From Hyphomicrobiales bacterium (GTDB lineage Bacteria > Pseudomonadota > Alphaproteobacteria > Rhizobiales > Rhizobiaceae): a DNA stretch of 64,000 nucleotides. The stretch is from contig UBJR01000005.1 of assembly GCA_900465675.1 (NCBI GenBank), positions 496,001-560,000 on the forward strand. The letters are read 5' to 3'. Below, piece by piece: positions 25,060-33,618 of this stretch (positions are counted from its first letter, which is position 1; every line of letters begins with the position of its first letter). The translations under genes and the position numbers were made by a program. The notes beneath the pieces were generated by a model. The model did not search any database. It had not been told where the DNA came from and worked only from the letters and a program-made list of their open reading frames with translations.

Positions 25060-25695
25060 TCACTCTCCGGCCGAACGTCCGGTGGCGAGTTCCAGCTTGC
25101 GCAGGCAGTCGTCATTGCCGGCGAAACGGAAGATGCCATAGACGGCAAGACCGAGATCCTCGCTGCCCGATATCGTCAGGCTGGCAGATTCCGCGTTGCC
25201 GAAACGCAGCGACAGATCGTTCCACTGGTCGAAGATCTGTCTATCTTCGTTGATGATCGCGGCCTCGAACTGACTGTTGTCGCGCAGCTCACCGTCTTCG
25301 GCATGGTCGACGGTCTCGTCGGGTTTCCCAAGCTGGCGGCTCATCAGCTGGTAGGCCTTGGCGAACAAGGCACGCGTCTTGCGGCCATCTTCGTCGCCGG
25401 CGATATAAGGCGAGACAGCCGAAATGTTGCAGATTCCCGTGCCCTTCACATAGGCGAGAATATACTCGTTGAAGAGACTGCTGGCTTCCGGGGCCCCCTT
25501 GCAGACATATTGTCCGGTTGCATCCGCGCTGCTACTGCCGCCATCGATCGCCTCGCAGCCAAGCGCCGAAGGACGCATGTCCTGCGCGATGCCGAAGGGC
25601 AGCATCGGTGGGGACGTGTCCTGCGGCGCGGACGATGGGGTGACGATTGCCGCCGCAAGCGCAATCGGAAGCATGCCGAAATCGAAAGCCATCAT
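25060..25695 (-). CDS. Secreted protein of unknown function
   Basis: A 211-residue protein with a short hydrophobic N-terminus (MMAFDFGMLPIALAAAIVTPSSA), likely an export signal. The rest is acidic and has several cysteines (GCEAIDG, YVCKGAP, GICNIS, DDCLRKLEL) that may form disulfides in the periplasm. No family is recognised. GACGAGGAC precedes the ATG. It stands alone between the sugar operon and the WGR gene and is on the minus strand like both. Confidence 0.65.
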   Translation of the reverse strand: MMAFDFGMLPIALAAAIVTPSSAPQDTSPPMLPFGIAQDMRPSALGCEAIDGGSSSADATGQYVCKGAPEASSLFNEYILAYVKGTGICNISAVSPYIAGDEDGRKTRALFAKAYQLMSRQLGKPDETVDHAEDGELRDNSQFEAAIINEDRQIFDQWNDLSLRFGNAESASLTISGSEDLGLAVYGIFRFAGNDDCLRKLELATGRSAGE

Positions 25696-25799
25696 GTCCT
25701 CGTCAGCGATTCCGTTTCAGTCAATCGCATGACAAGCGCGCGATTGCCACCGTCAGCCAAACGCAGCTGTGGACAAGCACGTTCCTTCACGATCAGGCA

Positions 25800-26030
25800 T
25801 CAGCCTGTAACATAGCCACGCTTGAGCTTGGCGCGGACGAGCCGGGTCATGCGCGAAGCGGCCTGCTCAGACCCGGCGTAGAGATCGATCCGGCTGCGCC
25901 CTTTCGTGCCGAGGCGGCCCCAGCAGCGCAGGACTGCATGATCGCCGAACAGGCTTCGTTCGATCGATACGAGATAGAACCGGGCCATGTTGCGGGCCGG
26001 ATCGCGGCGTGTGAGGAGGACGACATCCAT
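25800..26030 (-). CDS. WGR-domain protein
   Basis: A 76-residue protein that is little more than one WGR domain. ARFYLVSIERSLFGDHAVLRCWGRLGTKGRSRIDLY carries the W-G-R core at about 37-39, and the end KLKRGY is the usual tail. WGR domains occur in PARP-like and MolR-like proteins and bind nucleic acid ends or other partners; free-standing bacterial copies have no settled role. It lies between a secreted unknown protein and the amino-acid permeases, with its own spacer on each side. Confidence 0.82.
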   Translation of the reverse strand: MDVVLLTRRDPARNMARFYLVSIERSLFGDHAVLRCWGRLGTKGRSRIDLYAGSEQAASRMTRLVRAKLKRGYVTG

Positions 26031-26075
26031 GCCCCGAGATTCACACCGGAGCGGTGCCAGCGTCCAACGCGGAAT

Positions 26076-26103
26076 ATGAATCGGTCCGGCGGGATCGATT
26101 CAT
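26076..26103. repeat. Inverted repeat between permease and WGR gene
   Basis: ATGAATCG (26076-26083) and CGATTCAT (26096-26103) are perfect arms with a 12-base loop. It may be an operator for the WGR gene or a terminator for the importer transcript; no T run supports the latter. Confidence 0.45.
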
Positions 26104-26137
26104 TCTGGTGATGAATACCGGCCCGGCCGGGAAGCGT

Positions 26138-26824
26138 TCAGCGGGCGCCTTTCAGGCGGAAGCGGGCCTCGAGGTGGTTCCAGCTGCGCCTGAGAATCTC
26201 GACGATGACGATGTAGACCACCGCTGCGGCGACATAGAGCTGGAAGTCGTAGGTGCGTTGAAAGGCGAAGCGCGTGGCCCCGAGCAGGTCGTAGACGGTG
26301 ACGACGCTCGCCACCGCGCTGCCTTTGAGGACGAGTACGACTTCGTTGCCGAAACCGCGCAGGCCATGACGCGCTGCCTGCGGCGCGACGATCATCAGCA
26401 TCGCCAGCCACGGTTTCAGAGCGAGAGCCTTGGCGGCTTCCATCTGACCGCGCGGAACGGCAAGCACGGCGCCGCGGAAGATCTCGGATTGATAGGCTGC
26501 AGTGTTGAGGCTGAAGGTCAGAAGCACGCAGAATTGCGGCTCGCGGAACAGCGGCCAAAGGCCGAGCGCCTGCAATTCCGGCCGGAATTGTCCCGAGCCG
26601 TAATAGACCAAGAACACCTGAGCGAGCAGCGGCGTGCCGCGCACGGCATAGGAATAGGCATAGGCTGCAGCCCTCACCGCCTTGGGACCAGACAATCGCG
26701 CCCAGGTGAGGAGCGCGGCGAGGATCGCCCCGAGAGCAATGGAGATCACAGTCAGCTCGATGGTGATGAGCAGGCCCGAGAACAGCCGCCCGCCATATTG
26801 CTGGAAAACATCGAGATCGATCAT
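26138..26824 (-). CDS. Polar amino-acid ABC importer permease (HisM type)
   Basis: A 228-residue permease with N-terminal MIDLDVFQQYGGRLFSGLLITIELTVISIALG. The family core EIFRGAVLAVPRGQMEAAKALALKPWLAMLMIVAPQAARHGLRGFGNEVVLVLKGSAV contains the ATPase-contact loop. ATG 26824 overlaps the stop of the other permease by four bases (ATGA). It is the last of three importer genes; no ATPase gene accompanies them. The ending EARFRLKGAR is ordinary for the family. Confidence 0.92.
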   Translation of the reverse strand: MIDLDVFQQYGGRLFSGLLITIELTVISIALGAILAALLTWARLSGPKAVRAAAYAYSYAVRGTPLLAQVFLVYYGSGQFRPELQALGLWPLFREPQFCVLLTFSLNTAAYQSEIFRGAVLAVPRGQMEAAKALALKPWLAMLMIVAPQAARHGLRGFGNEVVLVLKGSAVASVVTVYDLLGATRFAFQRTYDFQLYVAAAVVYIVIVEILRRSWNHLEARFRLKGAR

Positions 26825-27525
26825 CGGGCGTGCCCCCAACCGCGATTGGCGTAGCGCTCGAGTGCCGAGAGCACGGTGCTGGAGATCATCGTCAGCAGCA
26901 GATAGATGCCGCAGGCGGCGGCGTAGAACAGAAAAGGCTGCTTGGTCTGGCCGGATGCCAGGTAGGCCTGACGCAGGATGTCGTCGAGGGCGATGACCGA
27001 AACCAGCGACGTTTCCTTGAGAAGCGCCAGCCAGCAATTGCCGAGCCCGGGCAGGGCAGGGCGCAGAAGCTGCGGAAAGATCACCTTCAGGAACAGCGGA
27101 AAGGGCTTGAGACCCAGGCTCAGCCCGGCTTCGATCTGGCCGCGGTCGATGCCGCGCAACGCGCCGAGCAGGATTTCGCTGGAATAGGCGGCGAAAACGG
27201 CGCCGAGCGCAATGACGCCGGCGATGAACGGGCTGAGTTCGAGATTGACGCTGTAGCCCATCCATTCGCCGATCGTCCGGATGGCGATGGAGGAGCCGTA
27301 ATAGATCAGGAGGAGCGTCAGCAATTCCGGCAGGCCGCGGAAAGCGGTGGTGAATGCTTCGCCAAATGCCCGCAGCGCTTTGCTGCGGGCATTCTTCATC
27401 AAGGCGAGTGCGAGCCCCAGCGCGAAGCCGAAGGGCAGGGTCGTCAGCGCCAGCTCTACCGTCAGCAGAGTACCGGCGAGCAGCTGACCGCCCCAGCCAT
27501 TCGCGCCAAATCCGAGAGTTTCCAT
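26821..27525 (-). CDS. Polar amino-acid ABC importer permease (HisQ type)
   Basis: A 234-residue permease with GGQLLAGTLLTVELALTTLPFGFALGLALALMK and the segment TAFRGLPELLTLLLIYYG. The ATPase-contact region is ILLGALRGIDRGQIEAGLSLGLKPFPLFLKVIFPQLLRPALPGLGNCWLALLKETSLVSVI. It lies 36 bases downstream of the binding-protein gene and overlaps the next permease, so all three are one transcript. Members of this group import amino acids or opines. Confidence 0.92.
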   Translation of the reverse strand: METLGFGANGWGGQLLAGTLLTVELALTTLPFGFALGLALALMKNARSKALRAFGEAFTTAFRGLPELLTLLLIYYGSSIAIRTIGEWMGYSVNLELSPFIAGVIALGAVFAAYSSEILLGALRGIDRGQIEAGLSLGLKPFPLFLKVIFPQLLRPALPGLGNCWLALLKETSLVSVIALDDILRQAYLASGQTKQPFLFYAAACGIYLLLTMISSTVLSALERYANRGWGHAR

Positions 27526-27561
27526 ATGCCTCTTCGTCTCCAGGGGCTCGGCAGAGCGGGC

Positions 27562-28335
27562 TTAGTAGATCGAGAAGGGGAAATACTTCGCGTTGATCGT
27601 CTTGTAGGTGCCGTCGGCGACGATCGCGGCCAGAGCCTTGTTCAGCTTTTCCTGCAGCTCCGGCTCGGCCTGGCGGATGCCGATGCCGACGCCGTCACCC
27701 AGGTAATGCGAGTCCTTGATGTCGTTGCCGGTCAGCTGGCAGCAATCGTTGCCCGACTTCTTGAACCACTCGGTCAGCGTGATCTTGTCGGCCATGACGG
27801 CATCGACGCGGCCGGCGACGAGATCGAGAAGAGCTTCGTCAACGGTGCCATACTGGCGGACTTCGGCGTCCTTATACTTGTCTTCGATCAGCGTCGAGAA
27901 GGTCGAGGAGGACTGAACACCGAGCGTCTTGCCCTTCAGGTCGTCAGGCGTGTTGCCCGGCAGCGGCGCCGACTTCAGAACCGCCATCGCACCAGCCGTG
28001 TGGTAGTAGGGGTTGGTGAAGGCGATCTTCTTCTTGCGCTCGTCGGTGATCGACATCGAAGCGACGATCGCGTCGTAGTGGTGAGCGAGAAGGCCAGGAA
28101 TGATGCCGTCCCAATCCTGCGCCACGATCTTGCAGTCGGCCTTCATGTTGTCGCAGAGCGCCTTGGCGATATCGACGTCGAAACCGGCCAGCGTGCCGTC
28201 GGCCTGCTTGAAATTGAAGGGAGGGTAGGCGCCTTCGGTGGCGATGGTCAGCGTGTCCTGGGCGCTGGCGGCCGTCGCCGAAAGCCCGAGAAGGCCGAAT
28301 GCCGTCAGTGCTGCAGCTGCAATAGTCCTGTTCAT
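27562..28335 (-). CDS. Polar amino-acid ABC importer, periplasmic binding protein (family 3)
   Basis: A 257-residue family-3 solute-binding protein. The signal peptide MNRTIAAAALTAFGLLGLSA-TAASA is cleaved near residue 25. The mature start DTLTIATEGAYPPFNFKQADGTLAGFDVDIAKALC is the hallmark of lysine/arginine/ornithine/opine binders. LAHHYDAIVASMSITDERKKKIAFTNPYY also fits, and two cysteines near residue 175 (NDCCQLTG) are unusual. ATG 28335 follows AAAGGGAA. The DauR-like regulator upstream and the divergent catabolic operon suggest it captures their substrate. Confidence 0.93.
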   Translation of the reverse strand: MNRTIAAAALTAFGLLGLSATAASAQDTLTIATEGAYPPFNFKQADGTLAGFDVDIAKALCDNMKADCKIVAQDWDGIIPGLLAHHYDAIVASMSITDERKKKIAFTNPYYHTAGAMAVLKSAPLPGNTPDDLKGKTLGVQSSSTFSTLIEDKYKDAEVRQYGTVDEALLDLVAGRVDAVMADKITLTEWFKKSGNDCCQLTGNDIKDSHYLGDGVGIGIRQAEPELQEKLNKALAAIVADGTYKTINAKYFPFSIY

Positions 28336-28383
28336 CTCAGTTCCCTTTATCATTATGGTGGTTGCTTGCCGGAAGCCGCCCTT

Positions 28384-28402
28384 GGAACGCTGATGCCGTT
28401 CC
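28384..28402 (-). terminator. Hairpin after the DauR-like regulator gene
   Basis: GGAACG-CTGATGC-CGTTCC has six perfect pairs just past the regulator stop and upstream of the binding-protein gene. A weak terminator or processing site. Confidence 0.35.
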
Positions 28403-28415
28403 GCGCCGGGCGGCC

Positions 28416-29084
28416 TTAAATTTCCTCCAAGGATCCGTAGTTCTCGGAAGAATTGCTGCCGCTCTTTTTCTGCCTCAGGTCTTTCAGGTGCTTGTAGAGC
28501 GTCGCGCGCGACATCTTCAGCACCTCGGCGATGTAAGGCGTCGCGTTGCGGATCGAGAAAATGCCCTGGCGATCGAGAATGCCGACCAGTTCGCTCAAAT
28601 CGTCCTTGCTGAGGCCTGCCTCGGTCAGCCGCTTCTCGCGCAGATAGGCGTCGATCGTGGCGCTGACGACCTCTTTCCAGTCGCTCTTGAAGAGCGCTGC
28701 CGGCGGATCCGACGGTGGCGAGAACTGAATGAGGTTGCGGATGAATTCGACGGCACCTTCGAAGGCGGAGATATCGAGGTTGACGCAGAGAAGTCCGACC
28801 GGCCGCTCGGCGTGATCGCGCAGCACCGCGGTGACGGAGCGAAGCTGGCGCCGATCCCAATTGGTCTTGCGGTACGGCCCGATCACCGAGGAGTCGATCG
28901 AGATCGCCACATCGAGATCGGTCATCGACGAGTCGCCCGGCCGGCGCTTCGAAAAGGCGTTGGCGATATAGGCGATGTTGCCGGTTGCGAGGTCATGCAG
29001 AACCACTTCGGCATGCGGCTGCAGAAGCGTTGCGATCGCCTGGCAAACGGGGACGTAGGGTTTCAGAACTTCCTTCATGAGCAA
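28416..29084 (-). CDS. YheO/DauR-type transcriptional regulator
   Basis: A 222-residue regulator. Residues about 5-120 form a YheO-like PAS sensor (CQAIATLLQPHAEVVLHDLATGNIAYIANAFSKRRPGDSS, PYRKTNWDRRQLRSVTAVL, GLLCVNLDIS). The C-terminus is an HTH (FSIRNATPYIAEVLKMSRATLYKHLKDLRQ). DauR of Pseudomonas, of the same type, represses D-arginine catabolism genes and responds to amino acids. Its gene sits between the importer (same strand) and the divergent catabolic operon, with two matching operator-like palindromes in the spacer. The inducer is not known. The mixed Ser-Asn-rich tail is non-conserved. Confidence 0.87.
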   Translation of the reverse strand: MLMKEVLKPYVPVCQAIATLLQPHAEVVLHDLATGNIAYIANAFSKRRPGDSSMTDLDVAISIDSSVIGPYRKTNWDRRQLRSVTAVLRDHAERPVGLLCVNLDISAFEGAVEFIRNLIQFSPPSDPPAALFKSDWKEVVSATIDAYLREKRLTEAGLSKDDLSELVGILDRQGIFSIRNATPYIAEVLKMSRATLYKHLKDLRQKKSGSNSSENYGSLEEI

Positions 29085-29097
29085 CAGTTACGGCTGA

Positions 29098-29131
29098 TGA
29101 GACATTTTGTCAATTCAGACATATTGTCTCA
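29098..29131. promoter_or_regulatory. Paired operators for the DauR-like regulator
   Basis: Two similar palindromes, GACA-TTT-TGTC (29101-29111) and AGACA-TAT-TGTCT (29118-29130), sit just upstream of the regulator gene. The outer ends TGAGACA and TGTCTCA make the whole block one larger dyad. They face both the regulator/importer genes and the catabolic operon. Confidence 0.65.
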
Positions 29132-29349
29132 AACGAGATCCGGGTATAGGAGATTGGAAGGGAGGAAGTGGAGTGCGTAATAGAGGCATGGACCAGCATT
29201 TCAGCGCTGGTTTTTATCGCTTCTCGTTCGCCACCGAATTTCTCAAGCCGAGGTTGTGGATGCAGACGCAGTGTCTCCCGATGGATTTTCTGTCTAATCT
29301 TCTATCCGCCGAGACGATCCTGCGCCGGCCTTCAAGAATGGAGTTTTAC

Positions 29350-30300
29350 ATGAGCATTTCCGAGACCATCGAAGCGGCAGAGCGCCGTATCCGGCCATAC
29401 GCACGGGAAACCCTGCTGGAGCCGTCGCCGGTGTTTTCAAGCCGGGTGGGCCAGGAGGTTCTCCTCAAGCTTGAAAACCTGCAGCATACCGGATCCTTCA
29501 AGCTGCGCGGCGCGCTGAACAAGATCCTGGCGATGGGCGGCGAGGCGACGAAGACCAAGGTGGTCACCGCCTCATCCGGAAATCACGGCGCTGCCGTTGC
29601 CTATGCTTTGCGCGTCATCGGCGGCAAAGGTCTGGTGTTCGTCCCCGAGGGTGCATCGCCCTCGAAGGTCGCGAATATCCGGAACCTCGGCGCCGAGGTG
29701 GAATTCTTCGGTGACGACAGCATCGATACCGAAATCCACGCACGCGCCTATGCTGCAGAGCATGGCTGCCTCTATGTTCCGCCTTACAACGACTATGAGG
29801 TCATGCGCGGCCAGGGCACCATCGGCGTCGAGCTGATGCGTCAGAGCCAGCCGATCGACAACCTCTTCATCTCCGTCGGCGGCGGCGGCCTGATCGGCGG
29901 CATTGCCGCCTATATCAAGGCCGTCTCACCGAACACCCGTATCATCGGCTGCTCGCCTGCGGCATCCTGCGTGATGGCGCGCTCGGTCGAGGCCGGTTCG
30001 GTTCTCGATCTTCCGTCTGACGATACGCTTTCCGATGGCACGGCCGGCGGCCTCGAATCCGATACGATTACCTTCCCCTTCTGCCGCGATCTCGTCGATC
30101 ACTGGATCGACGTTTCAGAAGAAGAGATCGCCGAGGCGATGCGTACCTTCATCGACGGCCACCACATGCTGCTCGAAGGTGCAGCTGGCGTTGCACTCGC
30201 TGGCCTTTGCAAGGCCGGTGCCGAATGGACCCGCGGCCGCTCGGTCGCCGTCATCTGCGGTGCGAATATCAGCCGCGATGTTCTGAGGAGCGTGATTTGA
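29350..30300 (+). CDS. Threonine/serine dehydratase-like PLP enzyme, copy 1
   Basis: A 316-residue fold-II PLP enzyme. The PLP lysine is K51 in GSFKLRGA, the phosphate loop SSGNHGA is at 75-81, and GGGGLIGG is present. It lacks the C-terminal regulatory ACT region of biosynthetic threonine dehydratase, matching catabolic types including EutB (hydroxyectoine pathway) and hydroxyaspartate ammonia-lyases. ATG 29350 lies just after GGAG, and upstream sequence shows no conservation. It is first of seven same-strand genes and overlaps the next by its stop. It probably removes ammonia from a beta-hydroxy amino acid. Confidence 0.9.
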   Translation: MSISETIEAAERRIRPYARETLLEPSPVFSSRVGQEVLLKLENLQHTGSFKLRGALNKILAMGGEATKTKVVTASSGNHGAAVAYALRVIGGKGLVFVPEGASPSKVANIRNLGAEVEFFGDDSIDTEIHARAYAAEHGCLYVPPYNDYEVMRGQGTIGVELMRQSQPIDNLFISVGGGGLIGGIAAYIKAVSPNTRIIGCSPAASCVMARSVEAGSVLDLPSDDTLSDGTAGGLESDTITFPFCRDLVDHWIDVSEEEIAEAMRTFIDGHHMLLEGAAGVALAGLCKAGAEWTRGRSVAVICGANISRDVLRSVI

Positions 30301-31250
30301 ACGCGCCACGGCTGTTTTCTCCGGAGGAAATCAGAAAGCGCCTCGAGACGGTGGATCCCGTCCTTTGCGTCGAAGAGGCATTTCGCTCCTTCTCGCGCGG
30401 CGAAGCCATCGTCCCGCCACCGGGCGAGTTGATCTTCCACAACCCGCCGGGTGACGTGCATATCAAGTATGGCTATATCGGCGGCGGCGCGGTCTATGTC
30501 GTCAAGATCGCCTCCGGTTTCTACGAGAACCCGCGTCATGGTCTACCGAGCAGCAACGGCGTGATGCTGGCCTTCGATCGCCAGACGGGCGCGCTTGCGG
30601 CCATTCTCGACGATCGCGGCCATCTGACGGATATCCGCACCGCTGCGGCAGGCGCCGTCGCGGCGAAATATCTGGCCCCCGAAAACGTCGAGACGATCGG
30701 TGTCATCGGGACTGGTCTGCAGGCTGAGCTTCAGGTGAAATTCCTGCAGTCCGTCAGGCCCTGCAAGAACATCCTTGTCTGGGGCCGCCGGGCGGAAGCT
30801 GCCGAAAGCTATGCCGAGCGGATGCGCAAGGACGGTTACACGGTCGCAGTCGCATCGAGCGTCGAGGATGTGGCGGAACGCTGCCGGATCATCGTCACCA
30901 CCACTGCAAGCCACGAGCCGCATCTCCATGGCGCCATGATCCGCCCGGGAACGCATGTGACCGCGATGGGCGCCGATACGCCCGACAAGCGCGAACTGCA
31001 TGCCGATATTTTCGCCGCTGCCGATCTGGTTGCCGTCGATAGCCGCGTCCAGGGCGCGCTGCGCGGTGACCTGAAGGGTGCGCTGGATGCCCGGACTGTC
31101 GAACTTGAGCGCGTCAGCGAACTGGGTCAGATCATCGCCGGCACGGCGAAGGGGCGGTCCAGCGCCGGTCAGGTGACCGTTGCAGCACTCACCGGTCTGG
31201 CCGTGCAGGACGTGGCGATCGCATCGGCGGTTATCGCCGGAGATATCTGA
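30297..31250 (+). CDS. Ornithine cyclodeaminase/mu-crystallin family protein, copy 1
   Basis: A 317-residue NAD(P)-dependent enzyme of the OCD/mu-crystallin family. Members include ornithine cyclodeaminase, alanine dehydrogenase, ketimine reductases, EutC and DauB. K70 (YVVKIASGF), TDIRTAAAGAVA (111-122) and the Rossmann loop IGVIGTGLQAE (about 134-144) are visible. The start is TTG 30297, inside the preceding stop (TTGA) with GAGGAG upstream, so translation is coupled. Pairing of a dehydratase with an OCD protein recalls eutBC: the imine or enamine formed could be handled here. Confidence 0.9.
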   Translation: MNAPRLFSPEEIRKRLETVDPVLCVEEAFRSFSRGEAIVPPPGELIFHNPPGDVHIKYGYIGGGAVYVVKIASGFYENPRHGLPSSNGVMLAFDRQTGALAAILDDRGHLTDIRTAAAGAVAAKYLAPENVETIGVIGTGLQAELQVKFLQSVRPCKNILVWGRRAEAAESYAERMRKDGYTVAVASSVEDVAERCRIIVTTTASHEPHLHGAMIRPGTHVTAMGADTPDKRELHADIFAAADLVAVDSRVQGALRGDLKGALDARTVELERVSELGQIIAGTAKGRSSAGQVTVAALTGLAVQDVAIASAVIAGDI

Positions 31251-31296
31251 TGCCTGCCGCGCCGCGTGCGGTGTCCGTGTTCAACGAGGTGACGTC

Positions 31297-32454
31297 ATGT
31301 TTCAGACGATAGTGGATGCCTTCCCCCAGTTGCGAGACATGCGCCGCACCATGCATGCGCATCCGGAGCTGTCGCTCGAGGAAACGTGGACCGCAGCCTA
31401 TGTCGCCGAGCGTCTGCGCGAGCTCGGGATCGAGGTTCACACTGGGATCGGTGGCCACGGTGTTGTCGGCGTCATTCACGGATCGGCCCCTGGACCAGCC
31501 ATTGCCTTGCGCGCCGATATGGATGCGCTGGCGATAGAGGAGCAGAGCGGCCGTCCCTACGCGTCGGAGATCTTGGGCAAGATGCATGCCTGCGGCCATG
31601 ACGGACATGTGGCGATCCTGATCGGCGCGGCGATGCACCTTGCCCGCACGCGGCGTTTCCGCGGAACGGTCTATCTGTTCTTCCAGCCGGCCGAGGAGCG
31701 CTATGGCGGCGCCCAGCACATGATCGATGATGGGCTTCTCGCCCGTTTTCCGGCAGAGCGCGTCTTCGGCCTGCACAACTGGCCGGGCCTCAGGGCCGGC
31801 GCCATCGTCGTCCACGACGGGCCCGTCATGGCCGGAACCGGGGAATTCGAGGTCACGTTCACGGCCGCCGGCGCGCATGCGGCCATGCCGCATCTGACCG
31901 GTGATCCGATCCTGGCCGGGTCGCATTTTGTCACCGGCGTCCAGCAGATTGCCGCGCGCGCCATCGATCCGCTCAGCGCCTCGGTCGTCACCATCGGTTC
32001 GTTTCAGGGTGGACACGCGCAGAATATCATTTCCAAGAAGGCGGTCCTCATGGGGACCTTCCGCGCCTTCGGCCTGGACGTGCTGCAGCTGATCCAGCGC
32101 CGCCTCGAAGAGATCGTCCGCTCGGCCGCGGCAATTGCCGGAACGGAGGGTGCGATCCGTTTCGACGATGGTCTGTGTCCGCCAGTGGTCAATACGCGGG
32201 CGGAAGCCAGGCTGATGCGCGATGCGGCCACCGAGCTTTTCGGCGAAAGCGAGGTCGAAACCCTGCCGCCGACGATGGCGGGTGATGATTTCGGCGTGTT
32301 CCTGCAGCATCTGCCCGGCGCCTACATCTGGATCGGCAGCGGCACCGCCGATGAAAGTGCCGGGCTGCATCTGCCGAACTACGACTTCAACGACGACATT
32401 CTCGTGCGTGGCGCAAGCCTGCTTGCCGCGACGGCGGAACGGGCGCTGGCGTGA
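31297..32454 (+). CDS. M20-family amidohydrolase
   Basis: A 385-residue M20D-type hydrolase, the group of hippurate, N-acetyl-amino-acid and indole-acetyl-amino-acid hydrolases. ADMDAL (73-78), the metal motif MHACGHDGH (C99, H101, H104) and FFQPAEERYGG (catalytic glutamates) are all present. The mid-chain dimerisation domain and the C-terminal metal histidine region are intact. It has no signal peptide, so it is cytoplasmic. It would release a free amino acid from an N-acyl conjugate before the dehydratase step. ATG 31297 follows GAGGTGACGTC. Confidence 0.92.
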   Translation: MFQTIVDAFPQLRDMRRTMHAHPELSLEETWTAAYVAERLRELGIEVHTGIGGHGVVGVIHGSAPGPAIALRADMDALAIEEQSGRPYASEILGKMHACGHDGHVAILIGAAMHLARTRRFRGTVYLFFQPAEERYGGAQHMIDDGLLARFPAERVFGLHNWPGLRAGAIVVHDGPVMAGTGEFEVTFTAAGAHAAMPHLTGDPILAGSHFVTGVQQIAARAIDPLSASVVTIGSFQGGHAQNIISKKAVLMGTFRAFGLDVLQLIQRRLEEIVRSAAAIAGTEGAIRFDDGLCPPVVNTRAEARLMRDAATELFGESEVETLPPTMAGDDFGVFLQHLPGAYIWIGSGTADESAGLHLPNYDFNDDILVRGASLLAATAERALA

Positions 32455-32493
32455 TGTCCGCTATGCCTGTGACGATATCAGGGAAATGCAGCC

Positions 32494-33618
32494 ATGTATG
32501 ATCGCAGCTTTCTGGAGGATTTTTCGGCGACCTTTCCCGCGGCGCGCCAGAAATTTCTCGATGCGTGCCGGGACGCGGCAATTCTCGAAACCTTTCCGCA
32601 TCCGCTCAAAGGTCCAGACGGCGAAGAGCTCGCAACCGATATCGCCTATTTCGGCCGCATCGATGCGCCATACCTAATCGTCTCGGTCTCAGGCACCCAT
32701 GGTGTCGAGGGCTGGGCGGGTTCTGCCTGCCAGACGGGCTGGGCACGCCGCGATTTGGCGCTGCCCGATGATGTCGCGATGCTGCATATCCATGCCATCA
32801 ATCCCTGGGGCATGGCCTGGGACCGGCGCCAGCAGGAAGACAATGTCGACCTCAACCGCCATTATGTCGATTTCGCCGGCGTTCCGGCCAATCCCGATTA
32901 TGCGAAACTCTACGAGCACGTGATGTGCCCTGAGGACGATACCAGCCGGCGCAGCGCGGCCGATGCGGCGCTCACCGCCTATTGCGAGAAGCATGGCCGT
33001 CTGACCTCCGGCATGACCCTGCAGGGCGGCCAGTATTCTTTCCCGGATGCGCCATCCTATGGCGGGTCGGCACCAGTCTGGAGCCGCCGGATTGTCGATG
33101 AAATCTTCGCCCGCTATTGCGGCAAGGCCAGGCGCGTCGCCGTCGTCGATATCCACACGGGCTACGGCCCCTATGGCTACGGCATTCCACTCTGGCACAT
33201 GCCCGGCGGGCCGCAGCTTGAGAAGGCGCGCACCCTTTTCGGCCCGACCATCGAGGCGCCGCTGGCCGGCGATCGTGCCCATGAGGAATTCATCCAGCAC
33301 GGCCATTTCTATGGCTATTGCGAACGCCAGATCGCCAAGGCCGATGTCATCGCCATGTGCCTGGAATTCGGCGGCGAATGGCTGCCGGACGGACAGAGGG
33401 CGCGGCTGGAACGCAACGATGCGCTGCTGTGGCGTGATGGCGACCGCCTCTCGGCCGAAGCGCGCGCCGCGCGCCGCCGCTGGCGCGATCTGCATTGCCC
33501 CGACAGCGACGGCTGGCGCGAGATGGTCTGGTTCCGCGGCCGCCAGGTCTTCCGTGAAATGGTCGAGCGCATCCGACTCGATGACGAAACCTCTATGCCC
33601 GAAATGAACCAAGCATGA
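32494..33618 (+). CDS. DUF2817 (M14-like) metallopeptidase-type protein
   Basis: A 374-residue DUF2817 protein related to M14 zinc carboxypeptidases. SGTHGVEG (67-73) supplies the zinc pair H69 and E72, NVDLNRHY follows at about 117, and VDIHTGYGPYGYG near residue 218 gives the third ligand candidate. No signal peptide is present, so it acts in the cytoplasm. Activity of the family is poorly defined; a peptidase or amidase removing an amino acid from a conjugate is likely. It overlaps the next gene by four bases (ATGA). It differs from the preceding M20 enzyme, so the operon has two independent hydrolytic steps. Confidence 0.85.
   Translation: MYDRSFLEDFSATFPAARQKFLDACRDAAILETFPHPLKGPDGEELATDIAYFGRIDAPYLIVSVSGTHGVEGWAGSACQTGWARRDLALPDDVAMLHIHAINPWGMAWDRRQQEDNVDLNRHYVDFAGVPANPDYAKLYEHVMCPEDDTSRRSAADAALTAYCEKHGRLTSGMTLQGGQYSFPDAPSYGGSAPVWSRRIVDEIFARYCGKARRVAVVDIHTGYGPYGYGIPLWHMPGGPQLEKARTLFGPTIEAPLAGDRAHEEFIQHGHFYGYCERQIAKADVIAMCLEFGGEWLPDGQRARLERNDALLWRDGDRLSAEARAARRRWRDLHCPDSDGWREMVWFRGRQVFREMVERIRLDDETSMPEMNQA

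Noticed and set aside
28336..28860. Longer reading frame of the amino-acid-binding protein reaching 28860
   Set aside because: The extension overlaps the regulator gene and is shadow sequence; the signal peptide and ribosome site fix the start at 28335.
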